NCBI RefSeq assembly: GCF_000577275.2
Contig: NZ_HG916852.1
Span: 2,297,001-2,361,000 of the forward strand
Source: Rhizobium favelukesii
GTDB taxonomy: Bacteria > Pseudomonadota > Alphaproteobacteria > Rhizobiales > Rhizobiaceae
DNA length: 64,000 bases
Direction: 5' to 3'
The position numbers and the translations under genes were made by a program. The notes under the pieces were generated by a model. The model made no database searches, had not been told where the DNA came from, and worked only from the letters and a program-made list of their open reading frames with translations. This document shows positions 46,642-58,225 of the stretch, one piece after another (the stretch's first letter is position 1; every line of letters begins with the position of its first letter).

Positions 46642-47820
46642 TCACTCAGCCGCGCGAGATCCCGGAGGGGCTTGTTCGTCGATCATGACTTGTGGGCCTG
46701 CTTCCGCATCGCGAACCTCGTGCATCCACTCGCGCCAGATCGCGACGATGAGGGCCATCAGGACCGGCCCGATGAAGAGGCCGAGGAAGCCCATGGTCTT
46801 CACGCCGCCCACGAGGCCGAAGAACGTGGGCAGGAATGGCAATTTAATCGGACCGCCGACGAGCTTCGGCCGCAACGTCTTGTCGACAATGAACAGCTCG
46901 ACCGTTCCCCAAACAAAAAGACCGACGCCGGCAATGTGCGAGCCACTAGCCAGCAAATAGACGGACACCAGCGTAAAGGAGAGCGGCGCGCCGCCCGGTA
47001 TCAAGGCCATGATGCCGGTGAGAACGCCGAGCGTCACGGGCGAGGGGACACCGGCGATCCAATAGGCGACGCCAAGCACGATGCCTTCGCCGATCGCGAT
47101 CAACGTCATGCCCATGACAGTCGAGCTGATGGTTGCCGGTACGACCCGCGAAATCCGCTCCCAGCGGTTCGGGAGAATACGCTCGCCAAGCATGTCGATC
47201 TGCCGCGAGAAAGCGGAACCATCGCGGTAAACGAAGAACAGCGCAATCAGCATGAAGAGCAGCGTCAGCAGCAGGTGGAAGGCGCCGCCGCCTGCTGCCA
47301 GAATCGCCCGATAGATATTGCCGATGTTGGCGCCGCTGACAGCCTGGATCACCTCACCCATGGAGCCGGGGCTACCGATATATTTGGTCCATAACTCGTC
47401 GAGATAGGGGCCGGCAAAGGGCAGGGCGATGATCCACTGCGGTGTCGGCGCACCCGACCTGTTTGCATGGACCGCCCAGGCCACCCACTCTCGCACCTCG
47501 CCTGTCGTATAGGTGACAGCGAAGACGATCGGTAAGACCAGGAACGTGACGATCAGCACAATGGCGACGGTGGCAGCGATCGTGGTGTTTCCACCGACAC
47601 GTTCGAGCAGCCGGCGGTAAAGCGGCCAGCTTGCAAAACCGATGACAAGCGCCGCAAGCACCGGGACGGCAAAGCCATAGAAGAAGTAGACGCCAGCCGC
47701 GACAACAAGGACCAGCAGCCAGCGCGCCGCAGAGATCGAGGGAATTAATGGCGTGCGGGCAGGACCCGAAGGGCCGAGCCATCGCGACTCTCGCTGGATA
47801 TTGCTGTTCGGAAGGCTCAC
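46642..47820 (-). CDS. AI-2E family transporter
   Basis: Membrane protein of 392 residues, seven to eight helices, of the AI-2 exporter/PerM superfamily. Family pattern: LLVLVVAAGVYFFYGFAVPV at the start, IGFASWPLYRRLLERVGGNT, and later GVPSPVTLGVLTGIMALIPG with GGAPLSFTLV. In some members it exports autoinducer-2, in others it is a Na+/H+ antiporter; function here open. GTG start. It lies opposite GNAT. Confidence 0.88.
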   Translation of the reverse strand: MSLPNSNIQRESRWLGPSGPARTPLIPSISAARWLLVLVVAAGVYFFYGFAVPVLAALVIGFASWPLYRRLLERVGGNTTIAATVAIVLIVTFLVLPIVFAVTYTTGEVREWVAWAVHANRSGAPTPQWIIALPFAGPYLDELWTKYIGSPGSMGEVIQAVSGANIGNIYRAILAAGGGAFHLLLTLLFMLIALFFVYRDGSAFSRQIDMLGERILPNRWERISRVVPATISSTVMGMTLIAIGEGIVLGVAYWIAGVPSPVTLGVLTGIMALIPGGAPLSFTLVSVYLLASGSHIAGVGLFVWGTVELFIVDKTLRPKLVGGPIKLPFLPTFFGLVGGVKTMGFLGLFIGPVLMALIVAIWREWMHEVRDAEAGPQVMIDEQAPPGSRAAE

Positions 47821-48024
47821 GTCGCTCTTTTCCCCCTATTTTGACTATGGATATGGGCCATGTATCTCTCGGGCGCAAGCACAATGACCGGTTAATGCTG
47901 CCAACAGGTGCTTCCGAGATCCGCAGCGATTACACTACGCTCCTTAACCCCACTCTCCTCAATCAATATGACAGAATCCTGCAACAATATTGTCAAAATC
48001 CGCTTGATCGGCTACTTTGGATCC

Positions 48025-48642
48025 ATGGATTCAAATGTGATCACGGTGGCGCTTCGGCGCGAAATTGAAGGCGGCAACCTGCTGCCGGGTACAGTATTGA
48101 AGCAGGAGCTTCTGGCGGAGCGATTTGGCGTGAGCCGCCAGCCGGTGCGCCAAGCCCTTGATCAGCTGCTGGCCACGGGCCTGCTCGACCGGCGGCCAGA
48201 CCGAAGCCTTGCTGTCGCCGGTTTGACGCAAGAGCAGGCACGTGAGCTCGCCGAGATCCGCGCGGCGTTGGAGAACATGGCGCTGCGAGGATCGCTGCCG
48301 ATCCTCGGCGATAGCGACCTGCGTAAGGCGCACCGTCTCAACGAAGATCTGGTTGAAGAGGAAAACCCTGCTACCCTGGAAGAGCTGGATGTCGCTTTTC
48401 ATCGAACGCTCTATGGGCGATGCGGCAATGCCCGCCTTCTTTTCATGATCGATGAACTGCGACGTGAATCGCGCCGCGCCTATCTGAGACAGCCGAAGGG
48501 CTCCGATGAGCGCGTCAACCTCCACGCCGAGCATTGCGCCATCATCGAAGCTTGTGCACGTCGCGACGAAGCCGCGGCGCTGCAGGCGTTGTCAGCCCAT
48601 TTGCAGATGACAACAGCGCGCCTGACGCGCGAAGGAGAATGA
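48025..48642 (+). CDS. GntR-family (FCD) transcriptional regulator
   Basis: Regulator of about 205 residues: N-terminal winged HTH (LLAERFGVSRQPVRQALDQL, about 30-49) and FCD effector domain with LDVAFHRTLYGRCGN and ERVNLHAEHCAIIEACARRD, whose His residues commonly bind a metal with a carboxylate ligand. Start uncertain: I take ATG 48025 because the HTH begins shortly after; ATG 47968 is an alternative. Four bases before the OsmC gene, so cotranscribed. Confidence 0.88.
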   Translation: MDSNVITVALRREIEGGNLLPGTVLKQELLAERFGVSRQPVRQALDQLLATGLLDRRPDRSLAVAGLTQEQARELAEIRAALENMALRGSLPILGDSDLRKAHRLNEDLVEEENPATLEELDVAFHRTLYGRCGNARLLFMIDELRRESRRAYLRQPKGSDERVNLHAEHCAIIEACARRDEAAALQALSAHLQMTTARLTREGE

Positions 48643-48646
48643 CAGG

Positions 48647-49102
48647 ATGACGACGTTTTCCGCAGAGGTCGCGTGGGAGCGGGGCGCGGCAAGCTTTATC
48701 GACGGACGCTACAGCCGCGGACATATATGGAACTTCGATGGCGGTGCTTCCGTTGCTGCCTCCGCTTCGCCGCATAATGTGCCGTTGCCCTATGCGCTTA
48801 CTGAAAATGTGGATCCGGAAGAGGCGTACGTTGCGGCGTTGTCCAGCTGCCACATGCTGTTCTACCTCTGGCTAGCTTCAAGGAAACGCATCATGATCGA
48901 CAGCTATGTCGATGCAGCGACCGGCCTGATGGAAACCGTGGATGGCAAGACAATGGTTAGCCGCGTAGAGCTTCGTCCGCGGGTCATCTATGCCGGCGAC
49001 AGGCCGAACCGCGAGATCGAACAGAGACTACATCACGAGGCGCATGAACTGTGCTTCCTCGCCAACTCCGTGAAGACGGAAATTACAGTGCATCTCGACT
49101 AA
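48647..49102 (+). CDS. OsmC-family peroxiredoxin-like protein
   Basis: Organic hydroperoxide-reducing OsmC/Ohr superfamily member, 151 residues. Peroxidatic Cys68 sits in YVAALSSCHMLFYLWLA and the second Cys136 in EAHELCFLANSV, the usual pair. It has Glu59/60 nearby as in the family. It is directly downstream of a GntR regulator (GAAGGAG covers its ribosome site), which presumably controls it. Confidence 0.9.
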   Translation: MTTFSAEVAWERGAASFIDGRYSRGHIWNFDGGASVAASASPHNVPLPYALTENVDPEEAYVAALSSCHMLFYLWLASRKRIMIDSYVDAATGLMETVDGKTMVSRVELRPRVIYAGDRPNREIEQRLHHEAHELCFLANSVKTEITVHLD

Positions 49103-49107
49103 CCGTT

Positions 49108-51180
49108 TCAGATATCAAGGTTTTCCGCAAAGGCAGCCCGATCCTGAATGAACCGGAAGCGAGCTTCCGGCTTCGTTCCCATCAGGTCGTCGACCGCCGT
49201 GCGCGTACCCTCGAAATCCACCTCGTCAATGACCACGCGCAACAGCGTGCGCTTGCTTGGGTCCATTGTGGTTTCCTTGAGCTGCGCCGGCAGCATCTCG
49301 CCGAGACCTTTGAATCGGCTGATTTCGACTTTTGCCTTGCCCTTGAACTCGGTCTCCATCAACTCGGTCCGGTGCGCGTCATCGCGGGCGTAGGCAGACT
49401 TCGCGCCCTGGGTGATCTTGTAAAGCGGCGGCACGGCAAGGAAGAGGTGACCGCCACGGACCAACTCGGGCATCTCCTGATAGAAGAACGTGATCAGCAA
49501 CGACGCAATGTGAGCGCCGTCGACGTCGGCGTCGGTCATCACGATGATGCGTTCGTAGCGAAGGTCTTCCTCGCGATACTTCGAGCGTGTGCCGCAGCCA
49601 AGCGCCTGGACGAGATCAGCGAGCTGCTGGTTGGCGCCAAGCTTCTCGCGACCGGCGCTTGCGACGTTGAGGATCTTGCCGCGCAGTGGGAGGATGGCCT
49701 GGTTGGCGCGGTTACGCGCCTGCTTGGCGGAGCCGCCTGCCGAGTCACCTTCGACGATGAAGAGTTCGGCACCCTGGGCGGTGTTCTGTGCGCAATCGGC
49801 AAGCTTGCCGGGTAGACGCAGCTTGCGCACGGCCGTCTTGCGGTTGACTTCCTTTTCCTTGCGACGGCGCAGGCGCTCTTCCGCGCGCTCTATAACCCAG
49901 TCGAGCAGCTTGGCTGCTTCGTTCGGATTGTCGGCAAGATAGTGGTCGAACGGGTCGCGAAGTGCGTTTTCAACGATGCGCTGGGCTTCGACGGTCGCAA
50001 GCTTGTCCTTCGTCTGGCCGACGAATTCAGGCTCGCGAATGAAGACCGACAGCATGCCGACTGCGGAGATCATCACGTCATCGGTGGTGATCTGGGCGGC
50101 GCGCTTGTTCTGCGTCAGATCAGCGTAGTTCTTCAGGCCCTTGGTCAGCGCGATGCGCAGGCCTGCCTCGTGTGTACCGCCTTCGGTCGTCGGGATGGTA
50201 TTGCAGTAGGAATGGACCTGAGGATCGCCGCCGTACCAGGTGATTGCCCACTCTAGCGAGCCGTGACCGCTGGTCTTCTCCGTCTTGCCTGCGAAGATCT
50301 CGCGGGTGACGGTGAATTCCTTGCCCATCGTCGCCTGCAGGTAATCCTTCAGACCGCCGGGGAAGTGGAAGACCGCCTTGTCAGGTATCTCGGAGCCTTG
50401 CGGCAGCACACCTTCCTCGCAGCTCCAGCGGATTTCCACGCCGCCAAAGAGGTAAGCCTTGGAGCGAGCCATGCGGAACACGCGCCCCGCATCGAACTTT
50501 GCGTGCTCGCCAAAAATCTGCGGATCGGGGTGAAAGCGGACACGCGTGCCACGACGATTATGGACGTCGCCGAGTTCCTCCAGTTCGCCCTGTGGCAAAC
50601 CTCGGGAGAAACGCTGGCGATACAGCTTCCGATTACGCGCAACCTCGACTTCCAGCACGTCGGAAAGCGCGTTGACGACAGAAACGCCAACGCCGTGTAG
50701 GCCGCCGGATGTCTCGTATGCCTTGCCGTCGAACTTGCCGCCGGCGTGCAGCTTGGTCATGATGACTTCGAGCGTCGACTTGCCTGGAACCTGCGGATGG
50801 TTTTCGACGGGTATCCCGCGTCCGTTGTCGCTGACCGTCAGATAGCCTTCGCGGTCGAGATAGACCTCGATGAAGTTGGCGTGGCCGGCGACCGCTTCGT
50901 CCATCGAGTTGTCGATGACCTCGGCGAACAGATGGTGCAGCGCCTTTTCGTCGGTGCCGCCGATATACATGCCCGGACGCATGCGAACGGGCTCGAGTCC
51001 CTCGAGCACGCGGATCGAGGACGCGCCGTAGTCGTCCGATGTCGAGCTCACGGGCGCCGGACGCGAGGCCGGAGCAGCGGCCTCGGCGGGCGCAGCCTTT
51101 GGCGGCTCGGCAGGCTTTGGAGCCTCCTCCTGCTTCGGTGTCAGGGGCAGTCCGGAAAAGAGGTCGTTGCTATCGTCCAT
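49108..51180 (-). CDS. parE: DNA topoisomerase IV subunit B
   Basis: ATPase subunit of topoisomerase IV, which decatenates daughter chromosomes. 690 residues. GHKL ATPase with EVIDNSMDEAVAGH and ETSGGLHGVGVSVVNALSD, transducer domain, then TOPRIM with FIVEGDSAGGSAKQARNR and TDADVDGAHIASLLITFFYQ. The N-terminal 45 residues are Pro/Ala-rich and disordered, usual for rhizobial ParE. Distinguished from GyrB by length and by lack of the GyrB insertion. Confidence 0.95.
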   Translation of the reverse strand: MDDSNDLFSGLPLTPKQEEAPKPAEPPKAAPAEAAAPASRPAPVSSTSDDYGASSIRVLEGLEPVRMRPGMYIGGTDEKALHHLFAEVIDNSMDEAVAGHANFIEVYLDREGYLTVSDNGRGIPVENHPQVPGKSTLEVIMTKLHAGGKFDGKAYETSGGLHGVGVSVVNALSDVLEVEVARNRKLYRQRFSRGLPQGELEELGDVHNRRGTRVRFHPDPQIFGEHAKFDAGRVFRMARSKAYLFGGVEIRWSCEEGVLPQGSEIPDKAVFHFPGGLKDYLQATMGKEFTVTREIFAGKTEKTSGHGSLEWAITWYGGDPQVHSYCNTIPTTEGGTHEAGLRIALTKGLKNYADLTQNKRAAQITTDDVMISAVGMLSVFIREPEFVGQTKDKLATVEAQRIVENALRDPFDHYLADNPNEAAKLLDWVIERAEERLRRRKEKEVNRKTAVRKLRLPGKLADCAQNTAQGAELFIVEGDSAGGSAKQARNRANQAILPLRGKILNVASAGREKLGANQQLADLVQALGCGTRSKYREEDLRYERIIVMTDADVDGAHIASLLITFFYQEMPELVRGGHLFLAVPPLYKITQGAKSAYARDDAHRTELMETEFKGKAKVEISRFKGLGEMLPAQLKETTMDPSKRTLLRVVIDEVDFEGTRTAVDDLMGTKPEARFRFIQDRAAFAENLDI

Positions 51181-51391
51181 GGGGCCGTTCAGATCTTCAT
51201 CCTGTCGGGGGCAGGCGGCCTATGCCAAGCCTGACCCAAAATCACCGCATTTGATGTCACGTTTGCGAATCAGGCAGATTCTGCCAGAAAGCGCCTTGTT
51301 ACGCGACGCCGCCCGATCTGGCGGACTTTCTCAGGAAATGGTTTGCGTTGACGGGCGTGGAATGGCAAGCGGTCACAAGGCTCAGGGAACC

Positions 51392-52282
51392 ATGCGCATG
51401 CGAATGTCCACAAGTCATTGCACCATTATCGCCGCAATTGCGGCCTTTTTCCTAGCGGCGTCAGCAAGCGGCCAGGCCGCTGAGCGGCTGCCGCCCTACA
51501 AAGACGATCTCTTTTCCACACAAAATGTGCTGCAGACAAGCGATAAAGGCGCGCTGGACGTCATCGAATACGACGAGATGCGCGACATCAACGGCCGCGA
51601 TCAGATACCGCAGAAACGCGCGCAACAAAAATATGTGTCTCTCGGCATCAGAAAGCAGCAGTCGGACGAGACGTTGCAGCTTGGTGCCCAAAGGCTCGAT
51701 GTCACCCGGGTGGGACAAAGCTCGGGAGCCGCATTTGCGGTCATCTTCATTCACGGACGCAACGGCGACCGGCGTCTCGGCGCCAACGACTATAGCTTCG
51801 GCGGAAACTTCAATCGCCTTAAGAACCTGGTGGCCGGCAACGGCGGCGTCTACTACTCGCCGTCGGTCAAAGGCTTCGACAGCGATGGAGTGGCTGCGAT
51901 TGAGGGTCTGATCCGTTACGTTTCCAAACAATCGCCCGGCAAGCCGATCATCCTGACCTGTGCGTCGATGGGCAGCCAGCTCTGCTGGGGCGTGAGCCGC
52001 GATCCGGACAGCGTGAAGCGCCTCAAGGGGATGGTGATCCTGAGCGGCGTTGCCGATCCGGATTTTGCCAAGAGCTCCTTCTTCAAGGCCAAGCTGCCGC
52101 TTTGGTTCGCCCATGGCAGCCGCGATCCGATCTATGCGGCGACCGACCAGCAGACGCTGTTCGAAAAGCTGCTGAAGACGGGCTACCCTACGCATTTCAC
52201 GCTCTACCAGACCGGCAACCACGGAACGCCAATCCGGATGATCGATTGGCGCCGTACGCTGAACTGGCTATTGGGCTCCTGA
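51392..52282 (+). CDS. Exported alpha/beta-hydrolase-fold protein
   Basis: Protein of 296 residues. The signal peptide (IIAAIAAFFLAASASGQAA) ends near 30. Hydrolase features: FAVIFIHGRNGD (oxyanion part), the elbow TCASMGSQLCW with Ser in a Cys-Ala-Ser-Met-Gly context rather than Gly-x-Ser-x-Gly, Asp in GSRDPIYAAT, and His in QTGNHGTPIRM. Periplasmic; substrate unknown. The ATG at 51392 has AGGGA in front; an upstream in-frame opening is not supported. Confidence 0.75.
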   Translation: MRMRMSTSHCTIIAAIAAFFLAASASGQAAERLPPYKDDLFSTQNVLQTSDKGALDVIEYDEMRDINGRDQIPQKRAQQKYVSLGIRKQQSDETLQLGAQRLDVTRVGQSSGAAFAVIFIHGRNGDRRLGANDYSFGGNFNRLKNLVAGNGGVYYSPSVKGFDSDGVAAIEGLIRYVSKQSPGKPIILTCASMGSQLCWGVSRDPDSVKRLKGMVILSGVADPDFAKSSFFKAKLPLWFAHGSRDPIYAATDQQTLFEKLLKTGYPTHFTLYQTGNHGTPIRMIDWRRTLNWLLGS

Positions 52283-52476
52283 CGATCGCTAGGAGGACAG
52301 AAGGCCAGATGGCGTGCATGGCGCTCCGGTCTATGATTTTCAGCAACATCGGCCCAAAATTCTAAGCATTTGCGCGACAAAAAGCCGTTATTTCCCTTAC
52401 GCAAGGGGACGAAACCTTTTCATTGATCCCTGCTTTTGCTAAGGCCGCTCGATACATGGAAGATTGGAAGGTTGGC

Positions 52477-53247
52477 ATGACACCTGACGTGCGCCCGCTC
52501 GTGGCGGGAAACTGGAAAATGAACGGCACGCGTGCCTCCCTCGACCAGATCAAGGCGATCGCAGAAGGTGTTCAGACGCCACTTTCCGTCAAGGTGGAGG
52601 CGCTGATCTGCCCTCCGGCGACGCTACTTTATGTGGCTACAGCGCTCTGCACGGATAGCCCGCTTGCGATCGGCGCGCAGGATTGCCACCAGAATCCATC
52701 GGGCGCCCACACCGGCGATCTCTCGGCCGAGATGATTGCCGATTGCTTCGGCACTTACGTCATCGTCGGCCATTCGGAACGTCGCACCGACCATGCCGAG
52801 ACCGACCATCTTGTGCGCGCCAAGGCAGAAGCTGCCTTCGCAGCGGAACTGACCGCGATCGTCTGCATCGGTGAAACGGCTGACGAGCGCAAGGCTGGCC
52901 AGGCCCTCGACATCATCAAGCGTCAGCTTTCCGCCTCGGTGCCGGACAGCGCGACACCCGAGAACGCGGTCATAGCCTACGAGCCCGTCTGGGCGATCGG
53001 TACCGGTGTCACGCCGACCGTAGAAGACGTCGAGAAGGCGCACGCCTTCATGCGTTCCGAGCTCGTTGCGCGCTTTGGCGATGCCGGCAAGAAGATCCGC
53101 ATCCTCTATGGAGGCTCGGTCAAGCCAAGCAATGCGAAGGAACTGATGGGCGTCGCGAATGTCGATGGCGCACTGATCGGCGGCGCAAGCTTGAAAGCAA
53201 CCGATTTCCTCGCCATCTACGGCGCATACGACGCGTTGCTTTCCTAG
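52477..53247 (+). CDS. tpiA: Triosephosphate isomerase
   Basis: Interconverts dihydroxyacetone phosphate and glyceraldehyde 3-phosphate. 256 residues. NWKMNG (catalytic Lys), IVGHSERR with catalytic His, [11 protein letters not shown] with Glu, and [11 protein letters not shown] at the phosphate site. The ATG at 52477 is six bases behind GGAAGG. Next gene on the strand is secG, 107 bases on. Confidence 0.97.
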   Translation: MTPDVRPLVAGNWKMNGTRASLDQIKAIAEGVQTPLSVKVEALICPPATLLYVATALCTDSPLAIGAQDCHQNPSGAHTGDLSAEMIADCFGTYVIVGHSERRTDHAETDHLVRAKAEAAFAAELTAIVCIGETADERKAGQALDIIKRQLSASVPDSATPENAVIAYEPVWAIGTGVTPTVEDVEKAHAFMRSELVARFGDAGKKIRILYGGSVKPSNAKELMGVANVDGALIGGASLKATDFLAIYGAYDALLS

Positions 53248-53354
53248 AGCCGTGTATATTCCGAGCCGAAGGGCTTGGAATAGCGGATCACCTCATGTAA
53301 AGAGCGCCAGAATTTTACTTTATGCCCGCCGTGCGTGTGGGCAGGACTGGACCC

Positions 53355-53867
53355 ATGCAGACCGTTTTGATTGTCATCCATCTCATGATCGTGCTGGCGC
53401 TTGTCGGCGTTGTCCTCATCCAGCGCTCGGAAGGCGGCGGCCTCGGCATCGGCGGCGGTTCGGGCTTCATGTCCGCCCGCGGCACGGCCAACGCGCTGAC
53501 GCGCACGACCGCGATCCTGGCGACGCTGTTCTTCATTACCTCGCTCGGTCTCGGTATCCTCAACCGCTATGAGAGCCGTCCGACGGATATTCTGAACCGT
53601 ATTCCGGCGACGAGCGGACAGGGCAACGGTATTCTTGATTCGCTCGGCGGCCAGAATGGTAACTCCGCTCCGGCTGCACCGGCCCCGCAGAGCAATAACG
53701 GCGTTCCGACCGGCGGCGAGTCCGCTCCAGCAGCAACGGCGCCCGCCGCTACCGCTCCGGCGGCAACGGCACCCGCGGCCCCGGCTGCATCGGCACCAGC
53801 GTCTACTCAAACTGCTCCGGCAGCACCACAGGCTCCGGCGCCAGCAACCGTCCCAAGCGGACAGTAA
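53355..53867 (+). CDS. secG: Protein-export membrane protein SecG
   Basis: Translocon subunit with two membrane helices, QTVLIVIHLMIVLALVGVVL (about 2-21) and AILATLFFITSLGLGIL (about 53-70); the SecG signature QRSEGGGLGIGGGSGFMSAR lies between them. 170 residues from ATG 53355. After the helices comes a 100-residue Ala/Pro-rich tail with four or five tandem APAAT-type pentads, longer than in enterobacterial SecG but usual in rhizobia. Followed by a terminator. Confidence 0.94.
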   Translation: MQTVLIVIHLMIVLALVGVVLIQRSEGGGLGIGGGSGFMSARGTANALTRTTAILATLFFITSLGLGILNRYESRPTDILNRIPATSGQGNGILDSLGGQNGNSAPAAPAPQSNNGVPTGGESAPAATAPAATAPAATAPAAPAASAPASTQTAPAAPQAPAPATVPSGQ

Positions 53868-53887
53868 GCGGCACACTGCATAAACTG

Positions 53888-53920
53888 CCGGCAGGCCCTC
53901 GGGTCTGCCGGTTTTCTTTT
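53888..53920 (+). terminator. Terminator after secG
   Basis: CCGGCAGGCCC and GGGTCTGCCGG form an 11-pair stem (one G-U) around TC, followed by TTTTCTTTT. It ends the tpiA-secG unit 88 bases ahead of pyrG. Confidence 0.93.
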
Positions 53921-53959
53921 GTTCAGATTTCGCGCTGGCACCAAAAGTTCAGGAAATGA

Positions 53960-55636
<1,677 letters not shown>

Positions 55637-55645
55637 TCAACAATA

Positions 55646-55678
55646 GGCCGCCTCGCCATATCGGCGCGGCGGTCTTTT
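55646..55678 (+). terminator. Terminator after pyrG
   Basis: GGCCGCC pairs with GGCGGTC around an inner GCC/GGC, followed by TTTTC. It lies 10 bases past the pyrG stop. Confidence 0.85.
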
Positions 55679-55709
55679 CAATCGGTACGCGGCCGCTGTC
55701 TTTCGTCGG

Positions 55710-56174
55710 ACGAGCCAAAACCGCAGCACGACTGTCTCCCACGTCATTCACGCACCGCCAAGCGCGGTCTATGCCGCGTTCCTCAATGCAGACGCCGGTT
55801 GCCACATGGCTGCCGCCAGGCGACATGCGCGGCATCGTGCATGAGTTCGAGGGCAGGGTGCCTTCAGCATGTCGCTCGTCTATCCTGACAGAGAGACCAA
55901 CATGGTGGGCAAGACCTCGGAGAAGACCGACCGGTTCCTCGGGAAAATTGCACAGCTCATCCCGAACCCCCTCGTGGTCTGGAAGACGGTATTCGGTTCC
56001 GCCGATCCCGGTTTTGCCAGCGAAATGACGATCCTCACACATTTGCGGCCGACCCCGGACGGCACAGAGGTTGCCATGGTTACCAAGCATATTCCTGCCG
56101 GGATACGCCTGGAAGACAACGAAATGGGTTGCCGACAGACGCTTGAGCAACTCGCTGCATACGTGGTCGCGTAG
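55710..56174 (+). pseudogene. AHSA1/SRPBCC-family gene, frameshifted
   Basis: Three reading-frame pieces rebuild one SRPBCC (activator of Hsp90 ATPase-like) protein: TTVSHVIHAPPSAVYAAFLN (about 55726-55785), VATWLPPGDMRGIVHEFEG after a one-base insertion near 55794, and SMSLVYPDRETNMVGKTSEK to the end at 56174 after a second shift of about five lost bases near 55856. The presumed start codon also reads ACG at 55710 instead of ATG. The remaining 3' open frame (from 55869) is intact over 101 codons, but a full-length product cannot be made. Could also be a sequencing error, but two shifts plus a lost start favour decay. Confidence 0.7.
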
Positions 56175-56394
56175 ATGCAAAACTCGCCCCTAGGAGTCGA
56201 GGGGTTCACACACGCAGCCCAAAATGGTACTAAATCGGCCATTCGCCGGATTGAGCCGGCGCAAAGCGACCCATGGGGAGAGCGTTTGATGAGAACCAAC
56301 GGCACCGGAAACCACCGCTGAACAGCAGTGCCGTTAGGGGCTGCCTGGCCGGTCCATCATCAAATGACATTATCCTGCCCCATGGGGGGCCTCC

Positions 56395-58225
56395 ATGTTT
56401 CGTCGCTTTGAAAAGCTGATCGATCCATTCCAATCCTACACCTGCAACACGCCGCCCGTTGAGGTCTGGCCATTTATCTTTAATGCGCTGACGCCGCTGC
56501 GTTGGGTCGTTACGGCGAGTCTCTTGCTGACCGCCGTCGGCGCGATCCTCGAAGTCTGGCTGATCGGCTACTCAGGTCGGCTCGTCGATACGCTTGCGGC
56601 CACTCGCCCGGGCGAGCTTTGGGCGGGCCATGGCGCCGAGCTTCTTGTTGCCGCGCTCCTTCTATTGGTCGTCCGGCCATTGGTTTCCGCGGCGCGCGAG
56701 TCGCTCGATGACATCGCCTTTCGGCCGAATGCAGTCGCGATGATCCGCTGGCGCGCACTGCGCCATGTACAGCGCCAGTCGGTCGGCTGGTTTCAGAACG
56801 ACTTTTCCGGACGTATCGCCTACCGCGTGCAGGAACTCGGCAACACCGCGACGGGAGCTGCGTACTCGGTCATTCACACCATCTCCTACGTGGCAATCCG
56901 GGTCCATCTGGCTCATGGCCTCGGCAGACCTGCGCCTGGTTATTCCGATGGCCATTTGGGTCGGGTTGTATTTCGTGTTGATGGGCTTCGTGATTCCGCG
57001 CGTGAGGAACGCCTCGCAGCGAGTTCAGGAGGCCGACTCGGCGCTCTCCGGAATGCTGGTCGACACCTTCTCGAATATGGACACGATCAAGCTCTTTTCC
57101 CGCCAGCGGGACGAGGACCGGGACAGCCGCGACCATCTCGACACCGCTCGGCGGGCGTTTATCTCGGTGCAAAAACTCGAAGTCACGGTCAACAGCAGTA
57201 TGGTTTTCCTCAGCAGCCTTCTGATGGTCAGCCTCATCGGCTACTCGATCATCCTGTGGCAATCGGGAGCAGCACCGCTCGGAATGGTCGCTGCCGCCCT
57301 TGCGCTTGGCTTCCGCATCACTGCGATGGCCGAATGGCTGCTCGACGCGGTCGCCGCGCTGTTCAACTATGTCGGGGCGGCACGTGACCAGCTCAGCACT
57401 ATCGCCCAGCCGGTCGATATTCCGGACCGTCGCGATGCCACCGAACTGAAACTCAATGGCGGCGCGCTGTCATTCGAGAAAGTCTGTCACCACTACGGCA
57501 AGGGCAGCGGTGGGCTTGATGGCGTCAGCTTGCGCGTTGAAGCCGGTGAGAAGGTGGGAGTGGTCGGTCGTTCGGGCGCGGGAAAATCGACTCTCGTCAA
57601 TCTCGCCCTGCGCTTCTTCGAAGCCGAAGGAGGGCAGATCCTGGTAGACGGTCAGGACCTCCGCTCGGTGACACAGGAAAGCCTTCGCGGCCGCTTCAGC
57701 ATGGTTGCGCAGAATGCCGCCCTGCTGCATCGCTCGGTGCGAGACAACATCGCCTATGGCCGAGTTGACCTGCCGCAGTCGATGATCGAGGCCGCCGCCG
57801 CCAAGGCCCACGCGGACGGCTTCATTCCAGGCCTGCGCGACCAGCAGGGGCGGAGCGGCTATGAGGCACATGTGGGCGAACGCGGCGTGAAGCTTTCGGG
57901 CGGCCAGCGCCAGCGCATCGCGCTTGCCCGCGCCATCCTGAAAGACGCACCGATCCTGATCCTGGACGAGGCGACGTCCGCCCTCGATTCCGAGGTCGAA
58001 GCTGCCATCCAAGACACGCTCTACGACTTCATGGATGGCAAGACCGTCATCGCCATCGCCCACCGCCTTTCAACCATCGCACGGATGGATCGGGTCGTCG
58101 TGCTCGACAAGGGCCGGATTGCGCAGGAGGGGCGCCATGACGACCTCCTACGGGAGGACGGCATCTATGCGCGGCTGTGGGCTCGCCAATCCGGCGGCTT
58201 TCTCGGTGTCGAGGCCGGGGATTGA
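56395..58225 (+). pseudogene. ABC exporter (MsbA/Atm1-type half-transporter), one frameshift
   Basis: A fused membrane-ATPase exporter of about 610 residues read in two frames. Frame one (ATG 56395 to about 56900) gives RRFEKLIDPFQSYTCN and the first membrane helices to SVIHTISYVAI. The continuing frame carries SIWLMASADLRLVIPMAIWV, the rest of the membrane domain, Walker A VVGRSGAGKSTLVNLALRFF, signature VKLSGGQRQRIALARAIL, Walker B ILILDEATSALD, and the end at 58225. The break near 56900-56912 fits a short deletion (2 or 8 bases) removing about three residues. Everything else is intact, so a sequencing error or very recent mutation is possible. Confidence 0.75.

Noticed and set aside
56175..56394. 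Riboswitch-like hairpin upstream of the ABC exporter
   Set aside because: A CGGCAC/GTGCCG-type pairing exists but no known riboswitch core, and the exporter is broken.
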